A stretch of DNA of 64,000 bases from Flavobacterium galactosidilyticum. Lineage in GTDB: Bacteria; Bacteroidota; Bacteroidia; Flavobacteriales; Flavobacteriaceae. Of the stretch, positions 38,900 through 46,860 are shown piece by piece. How positions within the stretch are numbered: the stretch's first letter is position 1; each line of letters starts with the position of its first letter. Where the stretch lies: positions 124,001 through 188,000 of the forward strand of contig NZ_CP087135.1 in assembly GCF_020911945.1 (NCBI RefSeq). Direction: 5' to 3'. Below the pieces are notes generated by a model. It had not been told where the DNA came from. It was given only the letters and a program-made list of their open reading frames with translations, and did not search any database. The position numbers and the translations under genes were made by a program.

Positions 38900-40087
38900 T
38901 TAACCTACAATTTCAGTTACTTGACCAGCACCTACCGTTCTACCACCTTCACGGATAGCGAAACGTAAACCAACACTCATTGCGATTGGGCTTAATAAAG
39001 CAACATTGATAGTTAAGTTATCTCCTGGCATTACCATTTCAACTCCTTCTGGAAGAGTAATAACTCCTGTTACGTCAGTCGTACGTACGTAAAACTGTGG
39101 ACGGTAGTTATTATGAAATGGTGTGTGACGACCACCTTCTTCTTTTTTCAAAATATAAACCTCAGCTTTGAAAGTAGCGTGTGGTTTTACTGAACCCGGC
39201 TTAATGATAACCATTCCTCTTTTGATAGATTCTTTATCAACACCTCTTAACAATAAACCTACGTTATCTCCTGCTTCACCTCTATCAAGGATTTTACGGA
39301 ACATCTCAACTCCTGTAATAGTAGAAGTTAATTTTTCAGCTCCCATACCAATGATTTCAACAGCATCTCCTGTATTAGCAATACCAGTTTCGATACGACC
39401 TGTAGCTACAGTTCCACGACCAGTAATTGTAAATACATCTTCAACCGGCATCAAGAAAGGCTTCTCAGTATCTCTGATTGGTTCTTCGATCCAAGCATCA
39501 ACAGCTGCCATCAATTCAAGAATTTTTGGTACCCATGTAGGATCATTATTCAATCCACCTAAAGCAGAACCTTGAATAACTGGACAGTTGTCACCATCAT
39601 ATTCATAGAAAGACAATAAGTCTCTAATTTCCATTTCAACAAGCTCTAACAACTCAGCGTCATCAACCATATCCACTTTATTCATGAATACAACCATTCT
39701 AGGAATACCAACCTGACGTCCTAAAAGGATATGCTCACGTGTTTGTGGCATAGGTCCATCAGTTGCAGCTACCACAAGAATAGCACCATCCATTTGAGCT
39801 GCTCCTGTAACCATGTTCTTTACGTAATCCGCGTGACCTGGACAGTCAACGTGAGCGTAGTGACGATTAGCAGTTTCATACTCAACGTGAGATGTATTAA
39901 TTGTAATACCTCTTTCTTTTTCTTCAGGAGCATTATCAATTTGATCAAATGATCTTGCTTGACAGTAACCAGCATCAGATAATACTTTTGTGATTGCTGC
40001 TGTTAAAGTAGTTTTACCGTGATCTACGTGTCCGATCGTACCAATATTTAAGTGTGGTTTCGAACGGTTAAAGGTTTCTTTTGCCAT
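38900..40087 (-). CDS. tuf: Elongation factor Tu
   Basis: The 395-residue GTPase carries aminoacyl-tRNA to the ribosome. G1 is [10 protein letters not shown] near residue 18, G3 is DCPGHADYV near 80, and G4 is NKVD near 135. Domains 2 and 3 are complete, ending [14 protein letters not shown]. It is the only tuf in the window. It lies between the tRNA-Thr-Tyr-Thr group and tRNA-Trp/secE. Confidence 0.98.
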   Translation of the reverse strand: MAKETFNRSKPHLNIGTIGHVDHGKTTLTAAITKVLSDAGYCQARSFDQIDNAPEEKERGITINTSHVEYETANRHYAHVDCPGHADYVKNMVTGAAQMDGAILVVAATDGPMPQTREHILLGRQVGIPRMVVFMNKVDMVDDAELLELVEMEIRDLLSFYEYDGDNCPVIQGSALGGLNNDPTWVPKILELMAAVDAWIEEPIRDTEKPFLMPVEDVFTITGRGTVATGRIETGIANTGDAVEIIGMGAEKLTSTITGVEMFRKILDRGEAGDNVGLLLRGVDKESIKRGMVIIKPGSVKPHATFKAEVYILKKEEGGRHTPFHNNYRPQFYVRTTDVTGVITLPEGVEMVMPGDNLTINVALLSPIAMSVGLRFAIREGGRTVGAGQVTEIVG

Positions 40088-40140
40088 TTTACTTAATTTT
40101 TAATCTTGTTATATATTAATTTCTATTTCTTACTTACTTG

Positions 40141-40212
40141 AGCCAACTACGGGAATTGAACCCGTGACCTCTTCCTTACCAAGGAAGCACTCTACCCCTG
40201 AGCTAAGTCGGC
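40141..40212 (-). tRNA. tRNA-Thr (anticodon GGT)
   Basis: On the minus strand the acceptor is GCCGACT / AGTTGGC, the anticodon loop TTGGTAA gives GGT, and the T-loop is TTCAATT. CCA is not encoded. It lies directly upstream of tuf. Confidence 0.95.
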
Positions 40213-40392
40213 AGAGAATGATACTATAGCTTTAAGCATTCATTTTTTTTACAAATTGAACACTTTCCACACACTCATATCTAGATTAACTCCCAAAAGG
40301 TCGTTGATCATGCACCGATATTTTCGGCACTCAAAGTTTTAAAACAAATTTACCCGAAAGCAAACTTTAGGATCAATCTTTATTTAAAACTT

Positions 40393-40475
40393 TGTGGGGA
40401 GAGCAGGATTCGAACCTGCGAAGTTTACACAGCAGATTTACAGTCTGCCCTCGTTGGCCGCTTGAGTATCTCCCC
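40393..40475 (-). tRNA. tRNA-Tyr (anticodon GTA)
   Basis: This class II tRNA has a long variable arm and is about 83 bases long. The acceptor is GGGGAGA / TCTCCCC and the anticodon loop CTGTAAA gives GTA. The T-loop is TTCGAAT. Confidence 0.95.
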
Positions 40476-40530
40476 TTTTTTTTCATCAATAAAACCATGA
40501 ACACTTTTCCAAATCGCATTGGAAATTTAG

Positions 40531-40604
40531 AGCCGGCGGAGGGACTCGAACCCACGACCTGCTGATTACAAATCAGCTGCTCTAGCCAACTGAGCTACGC
40601 TGGC
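40531..40604 (-). tRNA. tRNA-Thr (anticodon TGT)
   Basis: The acceptor is GCCAGCG / CGCCGGC, the anticodon loop TTTGTAA gives TGT, and the T-loop is TTCGAGT. It is the first tRNA of the group on the minus strand. Confidence 0.95.
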
Positions 40605-40612
40605 AATATCAA

Positions 40613-40641
40613 TAAAAAAAGTCCGCTATTTCTAACGGACT
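40613..40641 (-). terminator. Terminator after hpf
   Basis: On the minus strand a stem built on AGTCCG / CGGACT (with extra inner pairs) is followed by seven T. It ends the xerC-hpf unit before the tRNA group. Confidence 0.8.
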
Positions 40642-40695
40642 GCAAATGTAGAGATTTTATCTCTCAATCAAAACATTTTTTTAAAAAATTTTATA

Positions 40696-40998
40696 TTAAA
40701 TATGTGAACTTATTTTTTCTTTTCTTTTTACTAACAATCGCTCCAGCGATTCTGAGGCAAGTTCAATCGCTTCTTCAAATGTTTTACATTGCTTTTTAAC
40801 TAGAAAATCATCACCAGGAACATTAATTTTTAGCTCTGCAACCTTATTCTCTTTGTCACTTGTGTTTTCAACCTTCAAAAAAACATCTGCAGACACCACC
40901 TTATCATAATATTTCTCTAATTTATCCAATCTCTCTTGAACAAAATCTACTAGCTTTTTGTCAACTGTAAAGTTAACTGCATGAACACTTACCTTCAT
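40696..40998 (-). CDS. hpf: Ribosome hibernation-promoting factor (HPF/RaiA family)
   Basis: The 100-residue protein is a short HPF with the conserved start MKVSVHAVNFTVDKKLVDFV and the basic region CKTFEEAIELASESLERLL near residue 70. It binds the decoding region of resting 70S ribosomes. The C-terminal dimerisation domain of long HPF is absent. It follows xerC by 18 bases and is likely co-transcribed with it. Confidence 0.92.
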   Translation of the reverse strand: MKVSVHAVNFTVDKKLVDFVQERLDKLEKYYDKVVSADVFLKVENTSDKENKVAELKINVPGDDFLVKKQCKTFEEAIELASESLERLLVKRKEKISSHI

Positions 40999-41016
40999 AA
41001 TTTTCTTTTTTAATTA

Positions 41017-41928
41017 TTACTCATCTAAAAATAACTTTTTCCCACGTGGGTGCGCATCCTTATGTACATTTTTAAGCTCTGACAAACTACTATGAGTGTA
41101 AACTTGAGTAGACGCCAAACTAGAGTGCCCTAATAATTCTTTTACAGAATTTAAATCTGCTCCATTATTTAACAAATGCGTTGCAAAAGTATGCCTCAAT
41201 ATATGAGGACTTTTTTTTACTTTCTCTGATACAGTACTAAAGTAAGAATTTATTAGACGATACACAAAAGATTCATTCAATTTTAATCCTTTTTTTGTGA
41301 GAAAAAAATAATCACCATCCAGTAGCATCACTAGGGATTGTCTTTCTTTTATATATATGTAAAATTGACTGATAATTATTGGCAAAATAGGCAGGATACG
41401 TTCTTTATTCCGCTTTCCTACTACTTTTATCGTATTGTTCGCCAAATCAATATTTTGCAATTTCAATTCAATTAGTTCCGCTCTTCGTATTCCGGTAGTA
41501 TAAAGCAAATCTATAATAAGCTTATCTCTTATTTGCTCAAATCCAACTGTTATTTGCATTTGATCTAAAACACTTTTCATTTCTTTTTCAGAGAAAGGAA
41601 TTTGTATACTTCTAGCCACTTTAAGGGATTTATGCCTTAATAACGGACTAATTTCTATTTGTTTGGTTTTTAATAAAAATCTGTAGTAGGCTTTTAGGGA
41701 AGCCATTTTTCTATTAACAGAAACATTCGAAACACCATCGTCGATCATCGAAACAATCCAGCTTCTAATTTGGCTGTAATCCACTTGATCAATATTGTCT
41801 TGATCGAAATTTAAACAGTTATAAGTTTGAAAAGATACAAGATCATCACAATAAGCCTTTAAAGTATGAGGGGAGTATTTTTTCTCGAATTCGAGATAAT
41901 TCCGAAATGCATCGTGATTTGTAGACAT
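41017..41928 (-). CDS. xerC: Tyrosine recombinase XerC-like
   Basis: The 303-residue recombinase has the N-terminal SAM-like DNA-binding domain (about 1-95) and a C-terminal catalytic domain with Arg in TTGIRRAEL near residue 150, the HILRHTFATHLL motif near 245, LGHSSLASTQVYTH near 270, with the catalytic Tyr in QVYTH. It resolves chromosome dimers at dif together with a partner recombinase. I chose the ATG at 41928 (MSTNHDAFRNYL). The longer frame starting at 41955 or 41952 runs through the rpsU terminator and encodes a run of Phe from T14, so it is unlikely to be used. Confidence 0.93.
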   Translation of the reverse strand: MSTNHDAFRNYLEFEKKYSPHTLKAYCDDLVSFQTYNCLNFDQDNIDQVDYSQIRSWIVSMIDDGVSNVSVNRKMASLKAYYRFLLKTKQIEISPLLRHKSLKVARSIQIPFSEKEMKSVLDQMQITVGFEQIRDKLIIDLLYTTGIRRAELIELKLQNIDLANNTIKVVGKRNKERILPILPIIISQFYIYIKERQSLVMLLDGDYFFLTKKGLKLNESFVYRLINSYFSTVSEKVKKSPHILRHTFATHLLNNGADLNSVKELLGHSSLASTQVYTHSSLSELKNVHKDAHPRGKKLFLDE

Positions 41929-41982
41929 AAAAAAAAAAAAAACCGTTAGCATCAAAGTTATAAAATTTTGATGACTAACGGT
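41929..41982 (-). terminator. rpsU terminator whose T14 run touches the xerC start codon
   Basis: On the minus strand a stem (ACCGTTAG plus CATCAAA with complement, one bulged A) is followed by 14 T and then directly by the xerC ATG. It is an excellent intrinsic terminator by shape. xerC must be served by readthrough or a promoter inside this element. Confidence 0.88.
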
Positions 41983-42003
41983 ATTTTTATTTAATTGAAT
42001 CGA

Positions 42004-42198
42004 CTAACTCTCTAAGTTATCTCTCATATTTTGGATATAAGCCGCTTTTTGAATTTTGATTCTATTGGTTACTGAAGGCTTAATAAAAGCAGTACGCGCT
42101 CTTAGTTGACGAACAGTTCCTGTTTTATCAAATTTTCTTTTGTAACGTTTTAACGCTCTATCGATATTTTCTCCGTCTTTAATTGGTATAATTAACAT
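42004..42198 (-). CDS. rpsU: Ribosomal protein bS21
   Basis: The 64-residue protein starts MLIIPIKDGENIDRALKRYK and is basic, as usual for bS21. The start is the ATG at 42198; the longer frame to 42240 would begin inside the promoter box and include the SD sequence. In Bacteroidetes bS21, with bS6 and bS18, holds the 3' tail of 16S rRNA so that SD pairing is blocked (shown for Flavobacterium johnsoniae). The mRNA here carries a strong SD sequence, which fits self-regulation: translation would rise when ribosomes lack bS21. Confidence 0.96.
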   Translation of the reverse strand: MLIIPIKDGENIDRALKRYKRKFDKTGTVRQLRARTAFIKPSVTNRIKIQKAAYIQNMRDNLES

Positions 42199-42206
42199 AA
42201 TATAGA

Positions 42207-42218
42207 CACCCCCTTTCT
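42207..42218 (-). promoter_or_regulatory. rpsU: Near-complete Shine-Dalgarno sequence of rpsU
   Basis: AGAAAGGGGGTG on the minus strand matches the long SD AGAAAGGAGGT at 10 of 11 places, the exception allowing a G-U pair. The spacer to ATG is 8 bases. Other genes in the window show no comparable SD. Confidence 0.85.
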
Positions 42219-42227
42219 TTAAGTGTG

Positions 42228-42235
42228 CAAAAGTA
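42228..42235 (-). promoter_or_regulatory. -7 promoter box for rpsU
   Basis: TACTTTTG followed by CAC on the minus strand fits TAnnTTTG. Transcription would start about 20-25 bases before the ATG, leaving a short leader that is mostly the SD sequence. Confidence 0.55.
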
Positions 42236-42298
42236 ATCAAACTTATCGATTTTAGAGCATGAATTTCAAATTATTTCAAAACATCAACAAAGGCCAAC

Positions 42299-42335
42299 AA
42301 AAAAAAGCCAATTCAAAAATGATGAATCGGCTTTT
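42299..42335 (-). terminator. Terminator of the acyl-CoA dehydrogenase gene
   Basis: The stem AAAAGCCAATTC / GAATCGGCTTTT (one mismatch) is followed by T8 on the minus strand. Confidence 0.85.
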
Positions 42336-42365
42336 CTTTGCGTTATTTAAACAAATTAATTGCTA

Positions 42366-43535
42366 TTATTTTACAGCTGGCTTATAATCTTTATTATCAA
42401 TGATCATTTTTGATAATATCTCTTTTAAGATTTCAGAAGTTCCACCGCCTATTGGTCCTAAACGACTGTCTCTAAGTAAGCGCGCTAAAGGATACTCTTC
42501 CATATAACCGTAACCTCCTAGCATTTGCAAACAACTATAAATTGTTTCATCCGCTACTTTAGTGGATTTTAACTTAGCCATAGTCGCTTCTTTAACCACA
42601 TACTCACCTTTATCTAAACGCGCCACGGCTGCATAATTAAACACTTTACAGTGCTCCACATCTGTAGCATGCTCTACAATTGTATGTCTTAATGCTTGAA
42701 ACTTATCTAACGTTTTTCCAAAAGCCTCTCTTTGCGACATATACTCAATTGTATAATCAATAGCATATTCCGCTCTTGCATGGCCATTTACAGCCATTAT
42801 CAAACGCTCTAAAGCAAAATGTTGCATAATATAAGCAAAACCTTTGTTCTCTTCTCCCATCAAATTCGTCAATGGAATTTCGACATTATTGAAGGCTATT
42901 TCTGCCGTATCAGAAGCGCGCCAACCTAACTTGTCTAACTTAGTGGCAGAAATTCCGCTAGTTTTTGTGTCAATTAAAAATATACTTATTCCTTTATTCC
43001 CTAAACTTGGATCTGTTTTAGCAGCAACTACATAGTAATCCGCGTAAACGCCATTTGTTATAAATGTCTTTGAACCATTTATAATGTATTTATCACCTTC
43101 TTTAACGGCAGTTGTGCGCATACCTGCAACATCACTGCCACCAAATGGCTCAGTAATGCATAACGCACCTATTTTTTCCCCAGAAATACTTGCTGCTAAA
43201 TATTCTTGTTTAATTTTTTCATCACCTTCTGCATTCAAGTGTGTCATAGCAAGGTAAGCATGAGCCCACATTGCTGCAGCAAAACCTGATGATTTGATTT
43301 TTTGAAGCTCTTCAAGAAAAATAACTGTATAGAATAAATCTAAATTTAACCCACCATAAGCCTCAGGATATGGAATGCCAAAAAAACCCATTTCTCCGAA
43401 CTTTTTCCATATAAAACGCTCTATTTTTCCTGTTTTTTCCCATTTCTCAATATGCGGCACCACTTCTTTTTGCAGAAATTCCTGCAGACTTTTTCTAAAT
43501 AATTGATGCTCTTCAGTGAAATAAATTGATTCCAT
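42366..43535 (-). CDS. Acyl-CoA dehydrogenase
   Basis: The 389-residue flavoenzyme oxidises an acyl-CoA at the alpha-beta bond and passes electrons to ETF. FAD/substrate motifs are CITEPFGGSDVAGMRTTA near residue 128, FITNGVYADYYVV near 162, and the C-terminal LGGYGYMEEYPLARLLRDSR near 348. The residue usually acting as base in medium- and short-chain enzymes (the Glu in a YEGTS-like motif) is here Gly (GPIGGGTSEI). A Glu in HFALERLIMA near 245 corresponds to the base of isovaleryl-CoA and long-chain dehydrogenases, so this enzyme may belong to that type. No ETF genes are adjacent. Substrate cannot be named. Confidence 0.92.
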   Translation of the reverse strand: MESIYFTEEHQLFRKSLQEFLQKEVVPHIEKWEKTGKIERFIWKKFGEMGFFGIPYPEAYGGLNLDLFYTVIFLEELQKIKSSGFAAAMWAHAYLAMTHLNAEGDEKIKQEYLAASISGEKIGALCITEPFGGSDVAGMRTTAVKEGDKYIINGSKTFITNGVYADYYVVAAKTDPSLGNKGISIFLIDTKTSGISATKLDKLGWRASDTAEIAFNNVEIPLTNLMGEENKGFAYIMQHFALERLIMAVNGHARAEYAIDYTIEYMSQREAFGKTLDKFQALRHTIVEHATDVEHCKVFNYAAVARLDKGEYVVKEATMAKLKSTKVADETIYSCLQMLGGYGYMEEYPLARLLRDSRLGPIGGGTSEILKEILSKMIIDNKDYKPAVK

Positions 43536-43712
43536 ATAACTTCTATCTTTTTTTTAACAAATTGTATTATTGAGATAAGACAAGGTCTTTCGTTCTCAAA
43601 TTATGATTGATTGAAGAACTAAAATAAGTTTCGATTTACACATAAAATAGCGCTTCGGAAACATAGAATCCGACTGAAGCAAATTATACTTAAACTAACA
43701 TATTATGAAGTT

Positions 43713-44600
43713 CTAATTAAAGTCCAAATATAAGGCAATTGTTTTTGCTTTTTCAACAGGAAATCCTTTAATTTTTGTTAAATCCTCAACGTTCTTAAAA
43801 TTTCCATTCATACTTCGATAGGTTATAATTTCTTTAGCTAATGCATATCTAAAATAATAAAATTGCGAAAGTTCTTTTAACGAAGCATTATTTACGTCAA
43901 TTTTTTTAAATTCTGGCAGCGAACTTATTTTGAAATGCGAATTCAAATTCTCAATCACTTCAGGAGATAACCCCCAAACATCAGACATTTGATCCATCGA
44001 AACAAAACCTCCTAACACCTCTTTTTGTTTTAAAATTCTCAATGAAATAGCCTCTCCTATTCCATATATCTTTATTAAATCCTCTTTAGTCGCTTGATTT
44101 ATATCTTTTTGTATTATTTTTTCATTTTTGGCGAAAGCCTTACTAGGAAATTTTTCAAATTGCTTTTTCTCTTTTTTATTATTCACCCAATCAGGGAATT
44201 TAAACAAGGGCGAAATCACATTCAATAATGAATCAGAAATTTTAGTAACTTTCTGAAATTCGTCAGCAGAGTTAACAAATTGATTTGTTTTACGAAATTC
44301 TAACAATCTATCAATTTCTGCAACTGACATTCCTAATTTATAACCTTTATAATCTGTTATAAAATTTGGATTAAAAAGATATATTTTTTGCTCCTTATTT
44401 TTATCATGACTTTTAAAGGAATCCATTTCGTATTGAAGCGAAAGCCATTTTTGCTTCTCAGGATCTTCTTTTATTGGAACAGAAAAGTCAACAAAAAAAT
44501 AAACGAGTTGCAAAGCTATGATGATCCCAAACAAAAAGAAAATACCAGCACGTTGTTCTCTGGTAAAGTTAAAATAACTAAGAATTGTTTTAAAACTCAT
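43713..44600 (-). CDS. ComEA-like helix-hairpin-helix DNA-binding protein
   Basis: The 295-residue protein has one N-terminal membrane segment (AGIFFLFGIIIALQLVYFFV, about residues 18-37) and at least two, probably three, helix-hairpin-helix units. The clearest are DINQATKEDLIKIYGIGEAI near 170 and IDVNNASLKELSQFYYFRYA near 235, each with the (D/N)-N-x-A start of ComEA-type repeats. The family binds double-stranded DNA; membrane-anchored versions help DNA uptake in competence, and similar genes occur throughout Bacteroidetes where the role is less clear. It is a single gene. Confidence 0.85.
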   Translation of the reverse strand: MSFKTILSYFNFTREQRAGIFFLFGIIIALQLVYFFVDFSVPIKEDPEKQKWLSLQYEMDSFKSHDKNKEQKIYLFNPNFITDYKGYKLGMSVAEIDRLLEFRKTNQFVNSADEFQKVTKISDSLLNVISPLFKFPDWVNNKKEKKQFEKFPSKAFAKNEKIIQKDINQATKEDLIKIYGIGEAISLRILKQKEVLGGFVSMDQMSDVWGLSPEVIENLNSHFKISSLPEFKKIDVNNASLKELSQFYYFRYALAKEIITYRSMNGNFKNVEDLTKIKGFPVEKAKTIALYLDFN

Positions 44601-44934
44601 TTGACACGAATGGAATTAATTAATGCATTAGAATTCTAAATTTATAAATTAAATCAAGACCGATTACTTTCCAAAGAAAAAATTTCAGAACTAAAGTAGT
44701 TATAAACGGAAAATCTATAAATTAAGATCGAAAATCAAAAACCAAACAGATAATAAATTACAGTAATTCACATTAAGATTCATTACGATTTTAGAACTCA
44801 TCTTGTTAAATTTTCTAGAAAACGAACTTACTCTCTAACTATTATTTATACAGAAATAACACCTAAAAATGATAATAATTTATAGTTTATGACTTAAATC
44901 TTAAATTATTGTTTTTATTTTTTGTAAAAAAGAA
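44601..44934. other. Divergent intergenic region
   Basis: AT-rich spacer between the leftward ComEA-like gene and the rightward permease gene. Only the permease promoter box at its right end was recognised. Confidence 0.45.
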
Positions 44935-44942
44935 TACATTTG
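44935..44942 (+). promoter_or_regulatory. -7 promoter box for the permease
   Basis: TACATTTG fits TAnnTTTG, with a TTG 23 bases upstream as -33 element. It lies 30 bases before the ATG at 44973 and overlaps the upstream TTG that could be mistaken for a start. Confidence 0.6.
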
Positions 44943-44972
44943 AAAACTAAAAACAATAAAACCCATAAATAT

Positions 44973-46451
44973 ATGTCGATTTGGAAAACAAAACCACTCT
45001 CGGTTTTACTAAATGAAGCATCAGAGGATGAAAAAGGACTAAAAAGAACTTTATCAGCTAGATCACTTGTAGCTCTGGGCGTTGGTGCCATAATAGGTGC
45101 TGGATTATTTTCATTAACAGGAATTGCAGCAGCAGACAATGCAGGCCCAGCTGTTACATTATCTTTTATATTGGCCGCCGTTGGATGTGCATTTGCCGGA
45201 TTATGTTATGCTGAATTCGCTTCGATGATTCCTGTTGCAGGAAGTGCATACACCTATTCGTATGCAACAATGGGTGAGTTTGTAGCTTGGATAATCGGTT
45301 GGGATTTAGTTTTAGAATATGCTTTAGGCGCCGCAACTGTAGCCGTAAGTTGGTCTCAATATGTGGATAAATTTCTCGGGAATTACGGATTACATATTCC
45401 GCAGTCTATCTTGCACGGCCCATGGGACTCCACGCCAGGATTTATTAATTTACCTGCTATTCTAATCATTTGTTTACTCTCTCTACTATTAATACGAGGC
45501 ACAAAAGAATCTGCTTTAATAAATAACATTTTGGTTATTTTAAAAGTAACCGTAGTAGTTGTATTTATTGCATTAGGATGGGGCTTTATGAACAGCGCAA
45601 ATCACACGCCTTTCATCCCTGTTAATGAAGGAGAAGCACTTTTAAGTTCTGGAAAAATGTCTTTCCTTAATTTCTTCAGTAGCGATTATTTTGGACATTA
45701 TGGATGGAGTGGTATTTTACGAGGTGCTGGAGTGGTATTTTTTGCCTTTATTGGTTTTGATGCCGTATCTACAGCTGCACAAGAAGCAAAAGATCCACAA
45801 AAAGGAATGCCAATTGGTATTTTAGGCTCGTTAATTATCTGTACCGTTTTATATGTTCTTTTTGCTTTTGTTTTAACTGGTCTAGAAAATTATCTTAATT
45901 TTAAAGGTGATGCAAGTCCTGTTACTACTGCTTTTGCAAAGACAGGTTACACATTTTTAAATTCAGCACTTACAATTGCCATCATAGCAGGTTACACTTC
46001 TGTAATGTTAGTAATGTTAATGGGACAAAGTAGAGTTTTCTACAGTATGAGTATAGATGGTCTATTACCGAAGTTTTTCAGCTCTTTACATACTAAAAAC
46101 AGAACACCTTATAAAACAAATCTTATTTTCATGGTATTTGTTAGTTTATTTGCAGGCTTCGTTCCAGTATCAGACCTTGGTCATATGGTGAGCATAGGTA
46201 CTTTATTTGCCTTTGCACTTGTTTGTATTGGTGTTATTGTTATGCGAAAAACCAATCCAAATGCAGAACGAGGTTTCAGAGTGCCTCTTGTCCCTTTATT
46301 TCCAATCATCGGTGTTGTTATATGCCTAGTTTTAATGGCTGGCTTACCGGTTGAAAGCTGGGAGAGACTAGCGATTTGGATGATACTAGGAGTTGCTATC
46401 TATTTCTTATACAGTAAGAAAAACAGTAAATTAAACAATCCAGAAAAATAA
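44973..46451 (+). CDS. APC-family (cationic amino-acid transporter-like) permease
   Basis: The intact permease has 492 residues and about 12-14 membrane segments. The N-terminal part (SARSLVALGVGAIIGAGLF) and FAFIGFDAVSTAAQEAKDPQ near residue 260 are typical of the CAT branch of APC transporters, which move amino acids with protons across the inner membrane. The start is the ATG at 44973 (MSIWKTKPL); the upstream TTG at 44940 falls within the promoter. It has its own promoter and terminator. Substrate is unknown. It is not a close copy of the broken permease at 9810-11216. Confidence 0.9.
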   Translation: MSIWKTKPLSVLLNEASEDEKGLKRTLSARSLVALGVGAIIGAGLFSLTGIAAADNAGPAVTLSFILAAVGCAFAGLCYAEFASMIPVAGSAYTYSYATMGEFVAWIIGWDLVLEYALGAATVAVSWSQYVDKFLGNYGLHIPQSILHGPWDSTPGFINLPAILIICLLSLLLIRGTKESALINNILVILKVTVVVVFIALGWGFMNSANHTPFIPVNEGEALLSSGKMSFLNFFSSDYFGHYGWSGILRGAGVVFFAFIGFDAVSTAAQEAKDPQKGMPIGILGSLIICTVLYVLFAFVLTGLENYLNFKGDASPVTTAFAKTGYTFLNSALTIAIIAGYTSVMLVMLMGQSRVFYSMSIDGLLPKFFSSLHTKNRTPYKTNLIFMVFVSLFAGFVPVSDLGHMVSIGTLFAFALVCIGVIVMRKTNPNAERGFRVPLVPLFPIIGVVICLVLMAGLPVESWERLAIWMILGVAIYFLYSKKNSKLNNPEK

Positions 46452-46467
46452 TTATAGCCATAAAAAC

Positions 46468-46509
46468 AAAAAAGGATTATAGAGTAGCGATACTTTATAA
46501 TCCTTTTTT
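46468..46509. terminator. Bidirectional terminator
   Basis: The 14-bp stem AAAAAAGGATTATA / TATAATCCTTTTTT has a 14-base loop. It serves the permease (+) and the converging PspC gene (-). Confidence 0.85.
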
Positions 46510-46525
46510 TATGACAAATTTTAAC

Positions 46526-46753
46526 TTACAAATCAAAAACCGAAGTACGTTTGGCCCGAATTAGATCTTTTAATCGAATCCAAAACGCCAAGGTTAGATA
46601 AACTCCAAACCCTAATCCTACGGTAACAAAGGAGATGTAAATAAAAAACAATCTAACGCTACTCGCACGCATTCCTAATGTATCCGCTAATCGGGAAGAC
46701 ACATGAAAGCCATGTTTTTCGAAAAAGAATTTAAGTTTTATAATTGCAGACAT
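46526..46753 (-). CDS. PspC-domain membrane protein
   Basis: The 75-residue protein has a short PspC domain: FFEKHGFHVSSRLADTLGMR near residue 10 and one to two membrane stretches (LFFIYISFVTVGLGFGVYLT, about 35-54, then LAFWIRLKDLI). PspC proteins sit in the inner membrane and in other bacteria take part in envelope-stress responses; no PspA or PspB is near. Its start is 8 bases from a block of seven heptamer repeats, which lies in its leader or promoter and could affect expression. Confidence 0.8.
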   Translation of the reverse strand: MSAIIKLKFFFEKHGFHVSSRLADTLGMRASSVRLFFIYISFVTVGLGFGVYLTLAFWIRLKDLIRAKRTSVFDL

Positions 46754-46761
46754 ATTTAGCA

Positions 46762-46810
46762 GTTATCGGTTATCGGTTATCGGTTATCGGTTATCGGTTA
46801 TCGGTTATCG
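46762..46810. repeat. Seven perfect tandem copies of GTTATCG
   Basis: Exactly 49 bases made of seven identical heptamers lie between the PspC gene start and the DUF2851 stop. It is non-coding. On the PspC strand it begins 8 bases before the ATG, in the place where a leader or promoter would be. Confidence 0.95.
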
Positions 46811-46860
46811 GCAAAATTACAAAATTAACCAATTGACAAATTTTCTAATTAATAAAAATT

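Noticed and set aside
40373..40555. 60-codon frame across tRNA-Tyr
   Set aside because: It overlaps a certain tRNA gene and carries no protein features.
41929..41955. Longer xerC start giving a run of four Phe
   Set aside because: That start lies within the rpsU terminator and encodes the T14 tract; the ATG at 41928 matches the family start.
46762..46810. Heptamer array considered as CRISPR
   Set aside because: Units are 7 bases with no spacers and no cas genes are near.
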